From Tetragonia tetragonoides (lineage: Eukaryota > Streptophyta > Magnoliopsida > Caryophyllales > Aizoaceae), in NCBI GenBank assembly GCA_038025085.1, contig CM076142.1, positions 1,277,501-1,341,500 on the forward strand: a stretch of DNA of 64,000 bases, read 5' to 3'. The position numbers and the translations under genes were made by a program. Every line of letters begins with the position of its first letter. Position 1 is the first letter of the stretch. The notes beneath the pieces are model-generated. The model saw only the letters and a list, made by a program, of their open reading frames with translations, did not search any database and was not told the origin of the DNA. This document shows, one piece after another, positions 43,607 through 56,788 of this stretch.

Positions 43607-46600
43607 GTGAGATGCGTGGGAAATGGCTACATACAAGGGCATATTGATATTTTGATAGTACGTTTATTTAATATCAGGAAAAACTATCTAATAAAGGACA
43701 TTAGGACCCATGAGAGTGGTTAGGGTATAGCTTTCATTAGCATGATAAATTGGTAAACAGGACAAATTGTTTTTGGGTTTGCCCTTAAAGGCACCGTCAG
43801 TTTTTATAACCTTATAACCCCAAAAATACAGACCCGGAGAAATTCTTCCTTAGACCCGCTCCAATTCGATCAGCCGGGCCCATTAATCAAACTGTGGTCA
43901 GAGACCAGGGTCCCATCCATGCATGGGCAAGGGACAAGTGTGTGGAAGTGGGACCCAGAGAACTGACATAGACACGTTTTGATGACTAGTTCTTTGTGGG
44001 GTCCCGACAATAGTTTTTTTTTTTTTTTTTTTTTGAGGGGAACTCAGGGGCACTTCATATATAGGCTATAGCGTTGAGAGTGACTAATTTGTGTTTGTAA
44101 GACCCCATTGTAGATTGTACGTTGTCGTGGTTCCTTTCCATAGGGCACTGCCCTTTACACGATAGGGGATCATCTATCCTTTAAGGGCTGGGTCGACATG
44201 GTCAGTCCTTTTCATAATATCCATCCATGCAGATGCATGCCTACCTAATCTCCGTCCTTATTTCTTTGTGATTTTGAAGAAGTATCAACTGTGTTAACAA
44301 AACCAAAGCTCTCTAATGAGCCGGCCTCATAAGCAATGTAAAGTGTAACACCATTCATCATCAATTCGTCTCCGATGTATTGGTGATTTGATTGATACTG
44401 CAAGGTGATTATACACTTTAGGTATAAAGTTAATGTCTTATTGATACTTTTATATATGGAACCAAAAATTTTGTAAGGACCAAAACAAAAAGATCGATTT
44501 TGAAACCCCATATGCATTATTTAGAGAACTTGCCAATAGATTAATGATTTAATCCTTACTTAGCTGAAGTTTCTAATTTCAAAGTTTTTTGTCCAAACAC
44601 AAATCTCATTAGTTGTCCAATTTAAAGAATACAAAAACTTGTATAGGACAGATCGCTCCATCTATGGAAAAAAGAAGTAAGAAACAATGGAAAAGACAAA
44701 AAAAAAAAAAAAAAAAAAGTGGTAGGAGTAAGCAATAGGCAGGCACAACCACACAAGCGTCCGTATAGGTGGCCTTTTTAAGGTGAGGTTGGATGAGATA
44801 AGATATGGACTCTTTCCTTTAATTATGACTTTTGGTTCTGCGCCAAGGGTGGGGACTTCAGCCCATAAGTGGTCTACGTTTCCTACACAAGTTCAGCCCA
44901 TTTGTTGAGCATTCATCGATTCATCTCATTCATCAACATCAAGTGGTCTACACGTAGACCACGTCATCTAGACACCTACACGACTATACCAATTTTTCAT
45001 TTCTAATTAGTAACACCATTTTTCTGTGAGTTGGTCGAACACAAAACTTGCTCCAATTATTTATAATCTTCGCTTTACACATGTCTTATTTAGATGATTA
45101 TGTGTTGTCGATTGTTTTTTAGTTGATTGGGATAACAAAATGTCGCTGATGCACCTGATGGTAGACAATCTGATATATATATATCTCCGGTGTGTCATCA
45201 TGTTACTGGTCATTTTCCTTGATAGAGTTCATCTAAAAAATGGCATCAAGGTGGTTGGTGAAGTTGGGATAGCAAATAATTTGCTGCCTAGTTGATAAAC
45301 TGGAATACAAGGAAATGTCAGAGAAACTGGTTTTTTGAGAACTTAACATGCCAATATTTATGCAAGCAATATCACTGATAAATAGAACTCTAAAAACTGC
45401 CAGTTATAATAATAATATAAAATAAAACCCCCGTAGCCATGGAATCATGGATGATGAATGGATCGAAGAGACAGGATTACACCAACTCAGGCAGTAGGAG
45501 GCGGCCTCATGTACAATGGTATCACTTATTTGCTTATAGATACTACGCCTCATGCATAAATCCGTCTAATAGGAGTTTTTGTATTTCATTACTAAGCTAA
45601 GGAGATAAATCATACAAATCAAGGTCAAACCTACGACTATGAGTCTATGGCAGCTGAATGCTATTGGTCAGACCTACGACTATGAGTCTGTGGCAGCTGA
45701 ATGGAGTTTACGGTTCCTGCTCCCTACCCTAGCATCAGAAAAAAAAAAAAAAAAATCATGAACAGGATTCAGGGCCAATTAATTTGACAAAAATCATATT
45801 CAGGGCCAATTATTTTGACAAAAAATCATATTGAAATTCGAGGGGAGGGTTGATACTTGACACATAGAGTTGGATCCACTTCCACACTCGGCCAATCAGC
45901 AACATGTTAATAGTGTATTGCTTACTGTTTGGCTATCTGTTAGTTACCTTCTTAATCTGAGACTAAACTGACAGATACCCCTCAACAAATGTTAACATGT
46001 GCTTATCTGCGAGCTTAACACAGGCAAAGCAGGGTTAGAGTCATATATATCATATATGGACAGATATGGTTAGTCTTTACACAGTTTACAGCAAAGAGAA
46101 ACTCCGCCTGGAAGCAAAAGAGCAGGACAAAAGGACGGAGTACTAATGTCACATACAAGGAGCAGAATGGAACGACAGGGGTGGGAAAACCTCAGGGATG
46201 GACAATTCTAGGAGTTAATATATATCTTCCTTGTTAAACATACAAACATGCCTTTACCATGACATGAGGGAGGAGTAAAGGACCACAATAGACATGTCTC
46301 ACCTGTAGGAGGTTGAATTCTTCAACAGTTACAATCAAGCATACATGGTCACATGGATACATACAGAGACAATCAACACTAGAAATTTTTGACGAAGCTA
46401 GTTCCAAGCACGGATTGATAGGTTTGCAAATGGGGCGATGAAAGAGGGAGCCCAAAGGGTAAACCTTCTACCAGTTGGGACAAATGGAGTAGACACTAAG
46501 GCTATACTATGCTGTTCCTCGGCACATACAGGAAGTTACACCAATAACTCACGCACCCATGCACGTATCTAATAGTTGTGTGTAGTGGACACAGGGAAAT

Positions 46601-46821
46601 ACTCTTCATAAACAATCAATATCACTCTTAACTGGCAGGAGAGAAAGAACAAAAGACATAGGTACTCCAGCATAGAAGAATATCCAATGTACTCAAGCTC
46701 TAAAACACGCTCTATCTTCCTAAAAGCAATCTATGATCCGTTCTAAAATATGAAATTCCATCACCACTTTGAAAACAAAATGATAGACCACAACAAAGAG
46801 TAGTGGAAATATGCTTACTAC
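43607..46821. other. Intergenic region with short repeats
   Basis: No gene is recognised. Items seen are T runs at about 44012-44034, an A run at about 44698-44718, a ~40-bp direct repeat at about 45626-45706 (CCTACGACTATGAGTCTRTG), and a ~30-bp direct repeat at about 45769-45832 (CAGGGCCAATTAWTTTGACA). The right end probably includes the 3' untranslated region of the adjacent minus-strand gene. Confidence 0.5.
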
Positions 46822-49097
46822 TCAATGGCTGTCCTGACCACACATGCATGAAAATAGTACAGGAACTCCATACCCATTATTCCCGTGCTCTATACCTCTA
46901 CTTTGTCCACTCTCAACTTCAGAACCAGAGCAAGGACTCGATTGAGGAGGGGCTATGCGACCATTAACAAACAATGAGTTGGGCTGCTGAAAGGGCTGGG
47001 CCAGAGAAATTTCGTCAGGTACAATTGCATTGGGGCTTTGGTTTCTCCTGTTCTCGTTAGTAGCAGCTCGCCTCTCCACTGCAAGAAACTGACCAAGGGA
47101 CGGGGTGTTGTTTGTAGTATTCTTGACATCTATGCTGTCCCTTGAGCAAAGAGAGAAAATCCAAGGTTTCTTGCAAGGCTTCTTGATTTTCAACGGTTCA
47201 GTTCTTCTTCCCCTTATCGATCTTCTTGAAAATTCTAGGATGCTGGAAACTCCTATAAGGCTGCCCAGTGTGATGCTCCTATCATGGAAGAATGAACCTG
47301 TAGACTGCAACAGATAGAGCACAAAATGCGTCAGAGATGCATGATCTGTATTTCACTACAACGCCCTTTGATGAATGAGCTTGCATTTACAGCAACAGCA
47401 AACAATATGAGTCCAGATAGTTAATTTTTCCATTCAGCCAAATTATACCAAAGGTAGAGGCAGGTTAAAATCAGCAGCTAATTCAGTGCAACATGAGCTT
47501 AATTAAAGCTCTTTTTCATCATTGGATGATTATACCTAACAGTTAACAACCCTAGAAAGAGGCTGCATAAAGGAAGGCTGTATGATCATCAAATCATCAA
47601 CATATAAGCAAATGCAGAGTTACATTACATATGTAGATATCAAGGCATAAGTTCCCTACATTTGCAATCAGAAAGGCACTTCAGTTTTCGCACGTGTGTA
47701 ATAAATCTCTGCTGAGTACTTGTAAGTCATAACCAAGGGCAAATTCAGCATCACTGTTGAAGATCATAACGGAGAAGTCGTGAGGAGAGAGAGAGGAATT
47801 CAGTCCTAGGGGGTGGAGGATAGCCTTTCTTCAATGATAAACTTCACTTTCTTCTGCACTTCTTCTGATGGTTGGATGTTGGGGTAATTTCAACTTAAGG
47901 AAATTTACAAGTAAAACATCCATTGTCCAATTTTTAAACTCTTCTTTTGATTTTAGGTCAGGGAGTCCTCCTTTTTATGATCAAGTAATACAAAGGACAA
48001 AATATGCCTAGATCTGAATTTGTGCTTGCCATATAGTGGTCAAATTGGTTTTCCGTACTAAGGAAACCAAACAGATTACATACACCCTGAGGAGCAGGGT
48101 AGGGCAAGGGAGATGCAATAGATACAATTCAAAGAAAACTCATCTTAACCACAGTTGAACCTATATTGGGAGCAGCAGCAATGAGATATTATGAGCATTT
48201 CAGCTAAATCTGGTTTTTCAACAAACTGGTAAAGTACTAATTATAAGCGCTTGAGAGCAAAAGATGCATATAAACAATGTAAGTGAAGACAAGCTGCAAG
48301 AAACAAAACATAAGAGGTGCATGCAAAATCACATCAATGAAACACCCTTAGCAAACACCCAAACATGTGAAGAAAAAGGCAGAATCTAGGCTTTCTTAGG
48401 CTAATAATGTCATGTCAAGAAATTCTGCCACATTTTCAACTGACCTCAGTGTCTAAATCTGATGAAGAATCTGTAGACGAAGTTGGAGAACCAGTAAGCA
48501 TAGTAGTAGTATTGAATGACACTGACCCAAAGTAGTCACGAGTCCTTCCCAACCCAACTCTCACATTCAGTGGCTGCAAACCCAGAGGCCAACCCTCTTC
48601 CTGCATAAACATCAAATCACAAATTAAAAATAAATAAATAAATAAATTTAAAAAATAGAAAAAGAACTGATTTTTCATACAACAAATTAAAGGGAGCAAG
48701 AAAAAGAACATGCCCATTTCAGAAAATGAAGGTTTTTTTATTTCTTTGCCGCCTTATCTAAGAACAACCCAGATGCAAGAAGGTCATATTAGGTAAATTT
48801 CATAATCAATGAACTGATTTTTCAAACTTTTGTTTAACAAAGGGAGAGCTAAAATAAGAAAATGCCCATTTCAGAAAATGAAGTTTTTTTTTTTGTTCTT
48901 TGCACCCTCACCTAAAAACAACCCAGATGCTACAAAGGTCATGTCAGGGAATTTCATGGTTAATCGCCGCAAGAAATCAAAAGAAAAAACAAAACCCATT
49001 TGAAAATATGCGATTTTTAACATATCTAAAGGACAACCCAATAGGGAAAATCCAAGAGAAAGGAGGACATTTTGACAAATACCTGGCGGGCAGCCAT
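46822..49097 (-). CDS. Homologue of Arabidopsis At3g17950, function unknown, 3 exons
   Basis: Exons on the minus strand are 49083-49097, 48445-48600 and 46822-47304; total 654 nt, 217 residues. Exon 1 encodes only MAARQ. Exon 2 carries the conserved block EEGWPLGLQPLNVRVGL and a serine-rich stretch (SPTSSTDSSSDLDTE). Exon 3 begins STGSFFHDRSITLGSLIGV, then a basic region (RRSIRGRRTEPLKIKKPCKK) and a low-complexity tail. I recognise the family from its conserved blocks but know no activity for it; no enzymatic motif or membrane segment is seen. The five-residue first exon fits because it gives the conserved MAARQEEGWPLG junction with good GT and AG sites. Confidence 0.82.
48665..48960 (+). repeat. 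Imperfect tandem duplication inside intron 1
   Basis: 48665-48803 and 48810-48960 share GAACTGATTTTTCA, GCCCATTTCAGAAAATGAAG and ACAACCCAGATGC. They lie in the first intron of the At3g17950-like gene. Confidence 0.75.
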
Positions 49098-49303
49098 AGA
49101 AGCTGCACAGCACAACTAAAGTGTGATTGAAATTGAAGGTTTTGGGTACAAAATGCATGGGATGGTCACCTCAGTGATTGAACCTCAAGAGAAGATCTGT
49201 CATTTCCTTCTTGGCCTTTCTTCTTATTATTAGTATTAACCAACAAAAGGAGCAGAAGTTGCAAATACAAACCCACTAGTTTATACAGAAGCCCTTCTCT
49301 ACT

Positions 49304-49305
<2 letters not shown>

Positions 49306-49348
<43 letters not shown>
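49306..49348 (+). repeat. CT dinucleotide microsatellite in the leader/promoter of the At3g17950-like gene
   Basis: About 21 uninterrupted CT units, read as GA on the coding strand, lie some 210-250 bp upstream of the start codon. Confidence 0.9.
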
Positions 49349-49353
<5 letters not shown>

Positions 49354-49399
49354 CACTGCCACTGTCACTCACTCACGCATCCTGTTCGTCTGAAGAACC

Positions 49400-50110
49400 T
49401 TTTGAGGCTTTTAGAGGGAAGAGAGGGAGAGTGTAAAATAAAAACAAGGGTTAGAGTCAAAAAAAGGTAACCAATTAGCATATGGACATATCATTTTGTT
49501 GACTGAAAAGAAGAAACAGAATAATTTGGCAACCCACACAAATTATAAAAGGAACTAAAGTGAAATAGGCCAGCAAGAACTGCAGAAAAACTGTAAAAAA
49601 GTAAAAATGCCAAGGCTGTTAGTTTTTGTTCATTTTTGTTCTTTTCGATTTGTTGGGAAGCTTATTCAAGGTTTTAGTACTGGTTATGGGATGCAAATCT
49701 TTACCAAAAGCAAAGTTTTTACCATATTAGATTTCAATCCAATGCAATGCTAACAAACCAAATCGACAAAGTAAGGTACTACTCTTACTCTTTTACCAGT
49801 TTACACATGGTTTTCATTAGACTAGAAGTATACATCTTTGCTAGTTTATGTAACTCCTATTTTATTGTTAGACCGTTGTGCTATTGGTTTTGAGTCTTTT
49901 GACTATCTAATATTTGATTGATGAATACTTAAGTTATGTATATGGTGCCTACCTGTCAACATGAAAATAGTTACTGTAAACTGTGGTAGACGGTGGATAT
50001 TCTTGATGTGAACCAAAAAAGTACATTAAACATAGTTGTTGTTCACAAACTCCATATCCAAGAGTCCAAGACATATGAGTGTTCTACATAAATTAAAACT
50101 ACTCATATTT
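49400..50110. other. Intergenic region, no feature seen
   Basis: AT-rich DNA without recognisable genes or repeats. Confidence 0.5.
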
Positions 50111-50295
50111 TTTGGTTTAACCACAAGTTCACCTAATCTCTTTGGGCCAAGGCTAATCTTGTTCACACCGGGTCGGCCCACGAAGGGGTAAAGTGCTCCC
50201 ACTAAATAATTTCTTCATTTACAAGATTCGAACCCTCGACCTTGCTTAAGGGATGAGAGTGCCGAATCACTCACACCAACCACTTATCGGTAAAG
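50111..50295 (-). mobile_element. tRNA-derived SINE (family 2)
   Basis: On the minus strand it has A-box-like TTGGTGTGAGTGATTCGG and B-box-like GGGTTCGAATCTTG, then a body ending in AACCAAAA. Flanking TACTCATATTT (50100-50110) and TACTCGTATTT (50296-50306) are target duplications with one mismatch. The element at 53939-54122 is a second copy on the other strand. Confidence 0.85.
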
Positions 50296-50306
50296 TACTC
50301 GTATTT

Positions 50307-53300
50307 GAGTGTGTGAGAAATGCAATGTTCATGTATGATTTAGAACGTGATATAGAAGGAATATATTTAAATTGCATAGTTGAAAGATTATTAATTGTAA
50401 GTCAAATATGTTTGGTGGTGCCTTCAATCGGTAAAGAGTCTCTCTCTTTCAATTCTCACATAAATAGCGGAAGACATTAAATTGTCAGTCAGGTGAAATG
50501 GGAGAAAATGATGGAGAATATAGAATAGTGTCTTACTATGGGCCCAAAGCCTTGACCATGGCCCAATTATATGGGTGGCATGTCATGATTATGGTTAGGA
50601 GGGAGGATCCGATAAAGCTTTAAGATGGTGTAAACTGTAAAAGGGACCAACAAAAAGCTCTTATAAAGCTAAGATTATTAGAGATCCACTTTCGCTGTGT
50701 TGGATTGCAACAACGACTGGACACACACACTCTCTCTCTCTCCTGTTTCACCTCCATGCTCAATCAGACTCTTAACTTGCTAATAGTGCACCCTCAACAG
50801 CCCTTTGGTGATGGTCCACACCACATGCTTATTTATATACTCCGTATCACTAATGGTGAAGTGACATCGCAGGTCACAAATTCAGCCTGAATCAGACGCA
50901 GGTCTTGTAAGCCTGCGCCCAACTCAGGCGCAGGTTCTTCAATCCGTGTATTTCGTTCCTTTTTTTTTTAGTATTATAAGTTGGTGTAGAAAGCGAATTA
51001 GAGCCTAAAATCATAAAAAGGGCAAATTTGTCAAAATTTTAATAAGGATGCGGTATTAATGCGAACTGAATATTGAGACATTTTCTCCCACATTTGTAAA
51101 CCAAATAAAATTGAGTTCAACTTTACAAGTGACTAACCTTATCCTGTGACCAGATTTTGCAGGGCTTTTTTTTCCCCACTATATGCCTATATTCTGATAA
51201 TAATCCACAAGCCAGGCCCATCTATTGTATAGGATAAAAATGTATTGTAAACCGGACAAATACTGGCCCAATAACATAAAAAGAGGTCCATCAAAGAGCC
51301 GACAAACTACTAAAAGGTTGGGCTGGTCCCAACTTTTTCCCCTGTTTCGGCAATTGTCCACTGATAGACTGATGAAGTGATGAGTTGAGTGGTGAATCTT
51401 TTACCCATCCTCATCAAAGCAAGCCTTATTGCCCTTCAGTTAGCAAACTATATCAAACGAGCACCAATGTTCAACAGCAGTTAATTTCATTCATAAATGA
51501 AAAAAGATAACTGAATCCAACTTTGATATGCACGCCAGAGAAAATGTAAGTTGTAAAACTGAACTGATCGAATTCACCAGTTTGCAAAACTGAACTAAAA
51601 TCGAAGTGAAAATTATAATACTCCTACTTTGTACAAGGGTGTGATGAAAAGAACAGGATCTCAATTAGTGTTGGGATTGTGTGTTTTATCATCCTTGGAC
51701 CAATAAGCTTCGTGAGCCTTGATGCCCTTTTCCTCGTATATATCAGGAGTTCAAAAACTCGTTAGTATGTACTATGTACTACTACTGTGAATAGTAATGA
51801 GTGCAGAGTGTATGATGAACCACACGAGCAAAAAGGAGAGAAATATAATCTGACACAACATGGAAATTGGAATGACAAAATTCATGCTTTCCCATTTGCA
51901 CAATTGCAGATCAAATACATGCATGCTACTCTGCTAGTACTATATTGTTTGTGAGAAAGAGACTTAAGCTAGGAAGGTGCATGTCATGTCCAAAGGGATA
52001 GTTCAATTGGTCGTGATGTTCATAATAGAGGTCATGAGTTTAATTCTCACTATACATTTTTGTTGAAAACATTGATAATATTGTATCTTTTTCACTTGCA
52101 CGGTAGTCGGTATATGTCTATTGCATATATTCGGAGTTACCCTATGCATAATTAAAAACTAATGATTGCGAATTACTCGTATCTTATTAAAAAAAAAAGA
52201 AAAAAGAAAAAAGAAAAAGCGGGTAGGAAGGTGCATGCCCAGAAGCACGGGTACAAGGGCACGATACGTTGGATGTTGGGGGTGAATAAAAATGTGGGGG
52301 GTGGGTCCCACAAAAAGGATGGGGTAGTGCAGAAAAGGACATACCTTTGTAGAGGATGAAAATGATGGCCCGAGGTTGATTACTAGTGCTAATTAATAAA
52401 CATCTTTTTATATGGGGATGGGGAACCCATTTGTGCTCTTTAATTTTTATTTTTTATTTTTTTTTTAGGAGAATTTGTGCTCTTTAATTGATTAATCACA
52501 TTCACCTGCAACTGCAAGCCTACTACAACCTACAATTACATTTTTCTTGTCAGTGCCTGTTTCTTTTCTCATGTGCTCAACCCCTCACGTTATTATTTCG
52601 CTAATTAAATTTTGGTGCGATTTACTGATAATGAATGAATATCCCTCTTGTAATTGTCTGCTATATATATTCACTCCATGTCTGATCTGCAGTATTAACT
52701 ACGATCCATATACTACATTTGTATGTACTAAACTAACTAAAGACTATTAGCAGCAGCAATCATCTTCTCCCAAAAGTCAAATATTCCTTTGTGATCTCGT
52801 TTCTGATTCGGATCACACCTTTTACATCAATAATAGGAGTAACCCACACCTAGGATATGAATATCCCATCACATCACATCCCAAACAATTGACCTCTCTT
52901 TTTAATTTTCTATTATAAGTCGGTAAGAATAATAATCAGGGATGTAAACGAGTCGAGCCAAATATATATTTGTGTTATATGCTCATCGATTGTGTCCAAT
53001 CAGTGAAGAAGAACATACCTAATTTGCATAACACAATTAACCGCATATTCACTATATTAATATCATGATGTTTGATCGCATCAAAAAAAAAATATCATGA
53101 TGTTTGCGTAAGCATTATTCCTAGTCATGTTGTACCTAGTTTCTGGAATATTATATTATTATTTTCACATATTAATTAAAATATTTTATTAAAAAAAAAT
53201 GTATAAACTACTAGCTTAATGCAAATCGTAAATAACTTGTAGCTTTGTAATCTAGTTGTTGTCTTCACAATTGCAAGTTTTCATTTCAGATCGACTTTTA

Positions 53301-53938
53301 ATGTTGATAGCGTCACTTTTTATTATGTTGGATGCGGGATAAAGAGGATGCAACAACTTTAGTCTTGCCCAAATCAAGTTATTGACTTTATCCATTATGA
53401 TATGCGCTAGGTTTAATTTGTGAGCTTCATGTATTTATTTGAAGTTGCTCAACAAAAAAAAGGAAGGTATTAGGCGTTATTAGTATGGTGTATATCATCA
53501 GTATATTATCATATGCTGATATAATGATATGCGGCTCTAATTCTAAGTTTCTAACTAAGCTCAAGCTGAATCACTACTAATTAATAATGTAGATGTTAAT
53601 TATCTACAGGGATACATTTTATTCCGTATATGCTGATGCGAGCTTTTGCAGCGCAGCAGAAACTACATCTTAATTAGTACTCGGATGGATACCCTAAAAA
53701 GAAATAGTACTCGGATTAGTGTACAACAATTCATTGGGAATCACTAAAGAAAAGTGGGGATTTGGGGATATAATACTAGTAGTAAGGGTGGCAATGATGA
53801 TCATTAGCGTGCTTCTTTTCATCCTAAATAACATCACTAATTTATTCATTGACTTGATGAATGCATGGCTTATGTATGTATCAAAAACTATCTGGCGCCA
53901 AACTAGCTTGAACAACAATTTTAAATACAGTATACTAA
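50307..53938. other. Intergenic region with a possible third SINE type
   Basis: No gene is recognised. At about 51988-52215 there is A-box-like ATAGTTCAATTGGTCGTGAT, B-box-like GAGTTTAATTCTC and an A-rich tail at 52189-52215, suggesting another tRNA-derived SINE. Clear target duplications were not found. A short CT run is at about 50730-50741. Confidence 0.45.
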
Positions 53939-54122
53939 TACCAATAAGTAGTTGGTGTAAGTGGTTCGGCACTCTCATTCCTTAAGCAAGGTCGAGGGTT
54001 CAAATCTTGTGAATGGAGAAATCATTAAGTGGGAGCACTTTACCCTTTCGTGGGCCGACCCGATGTGAACAAGATTAACTTTGGCCCAAAAGACTTAGGT
54101 GAACTTGTGGTTAAACCAAAAA
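53939..54122 (+). mobile_element. tRNA-derived SINE (family 2), plus-strand copy
   Basis: It has A-box-like TTGGTGTAAGTGGTTCGG, B-box-like GGGTTCAAATCTTG and a conserved body including GTGGGCCGACCCG and TGAACTTGTGGTTAAACC. It matches the complement of 50111-50295 over almost its whole length. The target duplication is unclear. Confidence 0.82.
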
Positions 54123-55887
54123 TTGACAGTAGCCAGGGCCAGGGTACAATTAAAGTAAACTTAAATACAAAAAAAAAGAAAAAAAAAAGTTGCGTGGGTT
54201 GATGTAGTGATGACTCCAATGGTTGTTTTTCTTCTTGAAGTTAACAATAACTCTATATAATACAAATCTAATTGTACTATTAGCTCTGATTTATAAATTA
54301 AAAAAAAAGGAAATTGAAATTGAAATTGACCACTATATTTTTTTTTGATATTTAAACTGTAGTTCTGCCATACAAGTATGAATATGATGCAATGGTATAT
54401 TATATCCCGGTCCCCTCTTTGCACCCTCGCAATATTGCACGGGTTACAGCATCAGCAAAGAAGGGAATATATGTCTCTTGGGAAAGTCAACCCAATATCT
54501 CCTTTTTCTCCTTAAGTTTTTAACCTCAAAGTCAATTAGATTTTTGATGCCCTTTTAGCTCTTAATATCTCCTAATTGGAAAACTGGGGTGAATGTATAT
54601 CAAATAAAATTAATTAGTAGAAACTGGAGCGAAAATGAATGATTTATGTAATAGTGTATTAAAAGATGGTATTACTTTCTTCATGATATACCCCGCAATT
54701 TTGTTTTCAGGAAATAAAATTGCTCCATGTACACTCGAAGAGATTTTTGTCCCGCGGAGAGTGCAGTCATGCAATCAATTCAATGTTTTTGTATAATTTT
54801 TGATTTTATTTTCTGGTTTGAACCACATACATATTCATTCTCGGATTACTAAATCCCTTATAATACACATACATACAAAATTAAGTGACAAATGGATAAA
54901 GTACACCCAAAATGCTGATACTACTTTTACAAGAATCAAACTCTTATCGTTATTTAAAGTATATCCAACATTTGATATCGCTTAAAGGATAAGAGTGTTA
55001 AACCATGAGTTCACATCATTAACCACTTGTTAGTAATGCTTTTGCACAACTTAACTAAATGTATCACCCTTTTTTTTTTTTTAAATTTATTTATCAAATG
55101 AAAAAAGTAGAATTTCTTTTTTTTTTTTGGGGGCAACTTTAATTTAACCAATTGCCATTTTTTTTTTTACCGGAATTTCATAGTACTGCTGGTTATGGAA
55201 TGTGGAACAATTAATGGAATAATATTCTTCTAACATTTACTATCAAATTGGGAAATTTATCTGTAGGTAGAACGGCGCACATATATACAAGGATAAAGTA
55301 TAATAATAAAAAAAATACTCAAAAAACAAAACGGAAGGGAAGAGGAACTAACATCGGAAACAGCAGACAAGTGTATACTGTATAGTCAATGTCCAAAAAG
55401 AAAAATAAATTAAAGCAAAAGAAAAAAAAAAGGGGGGGTTTCGTGAGGAACATTACATAACCAGCTAATTAAAGAAGTAGATGAAGCTGGCAATAGCATG
55501 AATAATGTGTGAACACACACAACAGAATACTCTTATTTTGGAACCAACATCATCAACCCCATTATATTCAACATACACACATGATTCATGTTATTCTCCC
55601 AGATCTCATCACCACCCTTTTAATCAATCAATCAAATAATCTCAACAAGATAAAACCAACAATAATAATAATTAAGGACCAAATTTATACTCATTGTCAG
55701 AATGAATTAACATTCGGAAAATAGTCGCTTAATTATAACAACCAACGTATTTTCACATTCTAATCGTGGTACAAAATTAACAATTATGATCAGATGGAAT
55801 TATGAATTTCCAACACTATTAGAAAAGGTCGAAGAAAATTTAAAAAAAAAAAAAAAGACTAATTAATAATAATGTTAAATAATTGGA
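54123..55887. other. Intergenic region downstream of the CDK-inhibitor gene
   Basis: AT-rich DNA with several A or T runs. A degraded tRNA-like stretch near 54925-55035 might be a SINE remnant. No gene is seen. Confidence 0.45.
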
Positions 55888-55963
55888 TTACCTAAAAGAC
55901 ATGATGAGATTGGCCTTCTTGACTTTCTTGATACCTCCATTATCAGCAGGACGATGAATAATT

Positions 55964-55994
<31 letters not shown>

Positions 55995-56481
55995 CTTTAA
56001 TAAGCATAATTGAACGAGGTGGAAATAGTAAACCAAGCTCTTCATTAGACACTTCAATCAACCGCATTGATGATGTCTTTTCATCATCATTATTATCATC
56101 AAATAACGACGACACACGTCGTCGTTTCACGTTGTGTGGCTTACTCATATCCGGCCTTCTTGGTGCAGGTGGGCATGTTTTTGGCTCTGGGATCCTGTGT
56201 TGTTCTGAAGTCGGCGTCTTGAACCCGTCATCATCATCATCATCATCATCATAATCATCAACGGCTACAATTCGATCATGATCATCATCGTCTACTTTCT
56301 TGGTCTTGATCTCCTTCAATTGACATGGAGTTGTTGTAACAATGGCGTCTTGATCGTCTTTGTTGTTCTCAGAGGTGAGAAGCCTTTGTGTATGGTGATG
56401 ATCTGATGAATTATTATTGGCTAAATTAGTTTTAGTACCCTCAAGGAAGATGCCCATGGTTGTAGTTTCGCAAAACACCAA
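55888..56481 (-). CDS. Cyclin-dependent kinase inhibitor of the SIAMESE-RELATED (SMR) family
   Basis: SMR proteins bind CDK-cyclin complexes, block mitosis and promote endoreduplication. One exon encodes 197 residues. The diagnostic motif is DGFKTPTSEQHRIP (85-98) followed by CPPAPRRP (103-110), the family's conserved core. A basic cluster KRRRV (119-123) could be a nuclear localisation signal. Low-complexity runs are conspicuous: Asp at 78-85 from GAT codons and Asn at 164-172 from AAT codons, both microsatellites. An alternative start is Met9 (position 56457, MGIFLEG). The orthologue among SMR1-17 cannot be told by eye. Confidence 0.92.
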
Positions 56482-56754
56482 CTCTAGAAACTCACGTATC
56501 CAAATAGAGAGAAAAAAAAGGAAAGTGGAGATGGATCAGAAAAAAAGGAAACAAGGTATAATAAGGCGAATTAAAGGGAGGATTTGGTATTCATGGTACC
56601 CACTTTGGCGAAGGATCCAATGCAAAAGGAAAAAGAAAACATCACCTACATACACAAATCACAAGGACACAAACAATATAAATTAAACGACTGTTTCCTG
56701 AGGAGGTTTTTTGTTTTCTGATCTTCTTTTGTTTGAGGGCGAAGGGCATTCAAG

Positions 56755-56788
<34 letters not shown>

